A stretch of 5,340 bases of DNA from JBBPYA01 sp038200385 (lineage in GTDB: Bacteria > Actinomycetota > Actinomycetes > Mycobacteriales > Geodermatophilaceae): assembly GCA_038200385.1 (NCBI GenBank), contig JBBPYA010000209.1:1-5340 (forward strand). The letters are read 5' to 3'. A program made the position numbers and the translations under genes. A model generated the notes under the pieces. The model did no database searches. It was not told where the DNA came from and saw only the letters and a program-made list of their open reading frames with translations. Each line of letters opens with the position of its first letter. Position 1 is the first letter of the stretch. Below are positions 4,946 to 5,340 of this stretch, piece by piece.

Positions 4946-5340
4946 ATGGACCGCGATCAGCCCACCGAGATGATCCCGATGCCGACGATGAGCGAGTTCG
5001 AGGTGGTGCTGCGCGGGTATGACCGCGCCCAGGTCCGGGATACCGTGGAGCGCCTGGAAGCCGACGTCCGGATCGCCCTCACCGACCGCGACGCCGCCGT
5101 AGCCCGGTCCTCGGACCTGGCCAGCCAGCTGTCGGCGGTCCATGCCGAGATGGAGTCCCTTCGCCGGAAGCTGGCCAACACCAAGGCGCCGACGTACGAG
5201 ACGATGGGCGAGCGGATCGCGAACATGCTGCGGCTGGCCGAGGAGGAGGCCGCGGAGATCCGCCGCAACGCGCACTCCGACGTGGCCGGCATGCGGGAGC
5301 AGGCGCAGTCCCTGCACCAGCGGGCCGTGGCCGACCAGCA
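4946..5340 (+). CDS. DivIVA-domain coiled-coil protein, N-terminal part (3' partial)
   Basis: The ATG at 4946 opens a frame that runs past the window end and gives 131 residues. A purine-rich AAGGA at 4930-4934 precedes it, with a rather long spacing of 11 nt. Residues 16-42 (FEVVLRGYDRAQVRDTVERLEADV) follow the DivIVA N-terminal pattern, in which a hydrophobic residue plus GYDRxxV leads into a coiled coil and binds curved membrane in known members. Residues 35-80 read as a first coiled coil. A short break, APTYETMGERI (81-91), leads into a second Ala/Glu/Arg-rich helix (LRLAEEEAAEIRRNAHSDV) that continues out of the window. This layout resembles actinobacterial DivIVA-like, Wag31/Scy/FilP-type proteins of pole and envelope organisation. 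Which subgroup it belongs to cannot be told without the missing C-terminal part. It follows ccr by 36 bp and may be co-transcribed. Confidence 0.82.
   Translation, partial: MDRDQPTEMIPMPTMSEFEVVLRGYDRAQVRDTVERLEADVRIALTDRDAAVARSSDLASQLSAVHAEMESLRRKLANTKAPTYETMGERIANMLRLAEEEAAEIRRNAHSDVAGMREQAQSLHQRAVADQ

Noticed and set aside
3820..5022. A 400-codon plus-strand frame inside and past ccr
   Set aside because: It is the shifted frame of ccr (Arg/Gly/Pro-rich) and continues across the ccr stop into the next gene, with no domain.
3542..5317. A 591-codon open frame on the minus strand, antisense to ccr and the DivIVA-like gene
   Set aside because: It crosses two well-supported genes and their spacer, shows no recognisable domain, and its composition (rich in Arg, Gly, His, Gln, Val, Asp) is what antisense reading of GC3-rich codons gives. 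Long antisense frames are normal at this GC content.
1..5340. Search for CRISPR repeats, insertion sequence ends, tRNA genes, toxin-antitoxin pairs, prophage or defence genes
   Set aside because: I found no repeated spacers, transposase motifs, terminal repeats, clover-leaf elements or short paired genes. Composition is even across the window and the genes are ordinary core or conserved accessory metabolism.

Overview
The window is chromosomal DNA from a high-GC Gram-positive bacterium (Actinomycetota). GC is around 70% or more by eye, and codon third positions are almost all G or C. GTG starts are used, and long spurious antisense frames are open, as expected in such DNA. The genes are typical of actinomycetes: a FadA4-type thiolase, MeaB, methylmalonyl-CoA epimerase, crotonyl-CoA carboxylase/reductase and a DivIVA-type coiled-coil protein. 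I cannot assign a genus.

Layout from left to right. Positions 1-161 (+) hold the last 52 codons of a gene whose tail looks like the end of a 2-oxoglutarate/Fe(II) oxygenase fold. It converges on a leftward two-gene operon: thiolase (1123-2313) followed by meaB (158-1126), joined by a GTGA stop/start overlap. A 59-bp divergent spacer (2314-2372) separates the thiolase from a rightward methylmalonyl-CoA epimerase (2373-2801). The epimerase converges on a leftward PlsC-type acyltransferase (2823-3473); a hairpin containing both stop codons lies between them. A second divergent spacer (3474-3577) leads to ccr (3578-4909, +). After 36 bp comes the start of a DivIVA-like coiled-coil gene (4946 onward, +), cut by the window end.

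How the genes fit together. Four of the seven genes belong to short-chain acyl-CoA carbon metabolism. The thiolase makes or cleaves acetoacetyl-CoA. Ccr reductively carboxylates crotonyl-CoA to ethylmalonyl-CoA. The epimerase interconverts (2R)- and (2S)-methylmalonyl-CoA and, in known systems, also ethylmalonyl-CoA. MeaB is the GTPase chaperone of B12-dependent acyl-CoA mutases, which act on those products. Together they outline an ethylmalonyl-CoA pathway or extender-unit supply module, although the mutase and the reductase/hydratase steps are not in the window. The acyltransferase (phospholipid synthesis) and the DivIVA-like gene (cell pole or envelope organisation) are neighbours with no direct enzymatic link. 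An epimerase/thiolase/meaB block next to coiled-coil polarity genes resembles, as I recall it, the filP-scy region of Streptomyces.

I see no mobile elements, CRISPR arrays, tRNA or rRNA genes, and no evidence for an undescribed system. The observations worth checking are small-scale: shared or hairpin-embedded stop codons, overlapping divergent promoters with a probable leaderless start, and a Gln in place of the usual metal-binding His in the epimerase.
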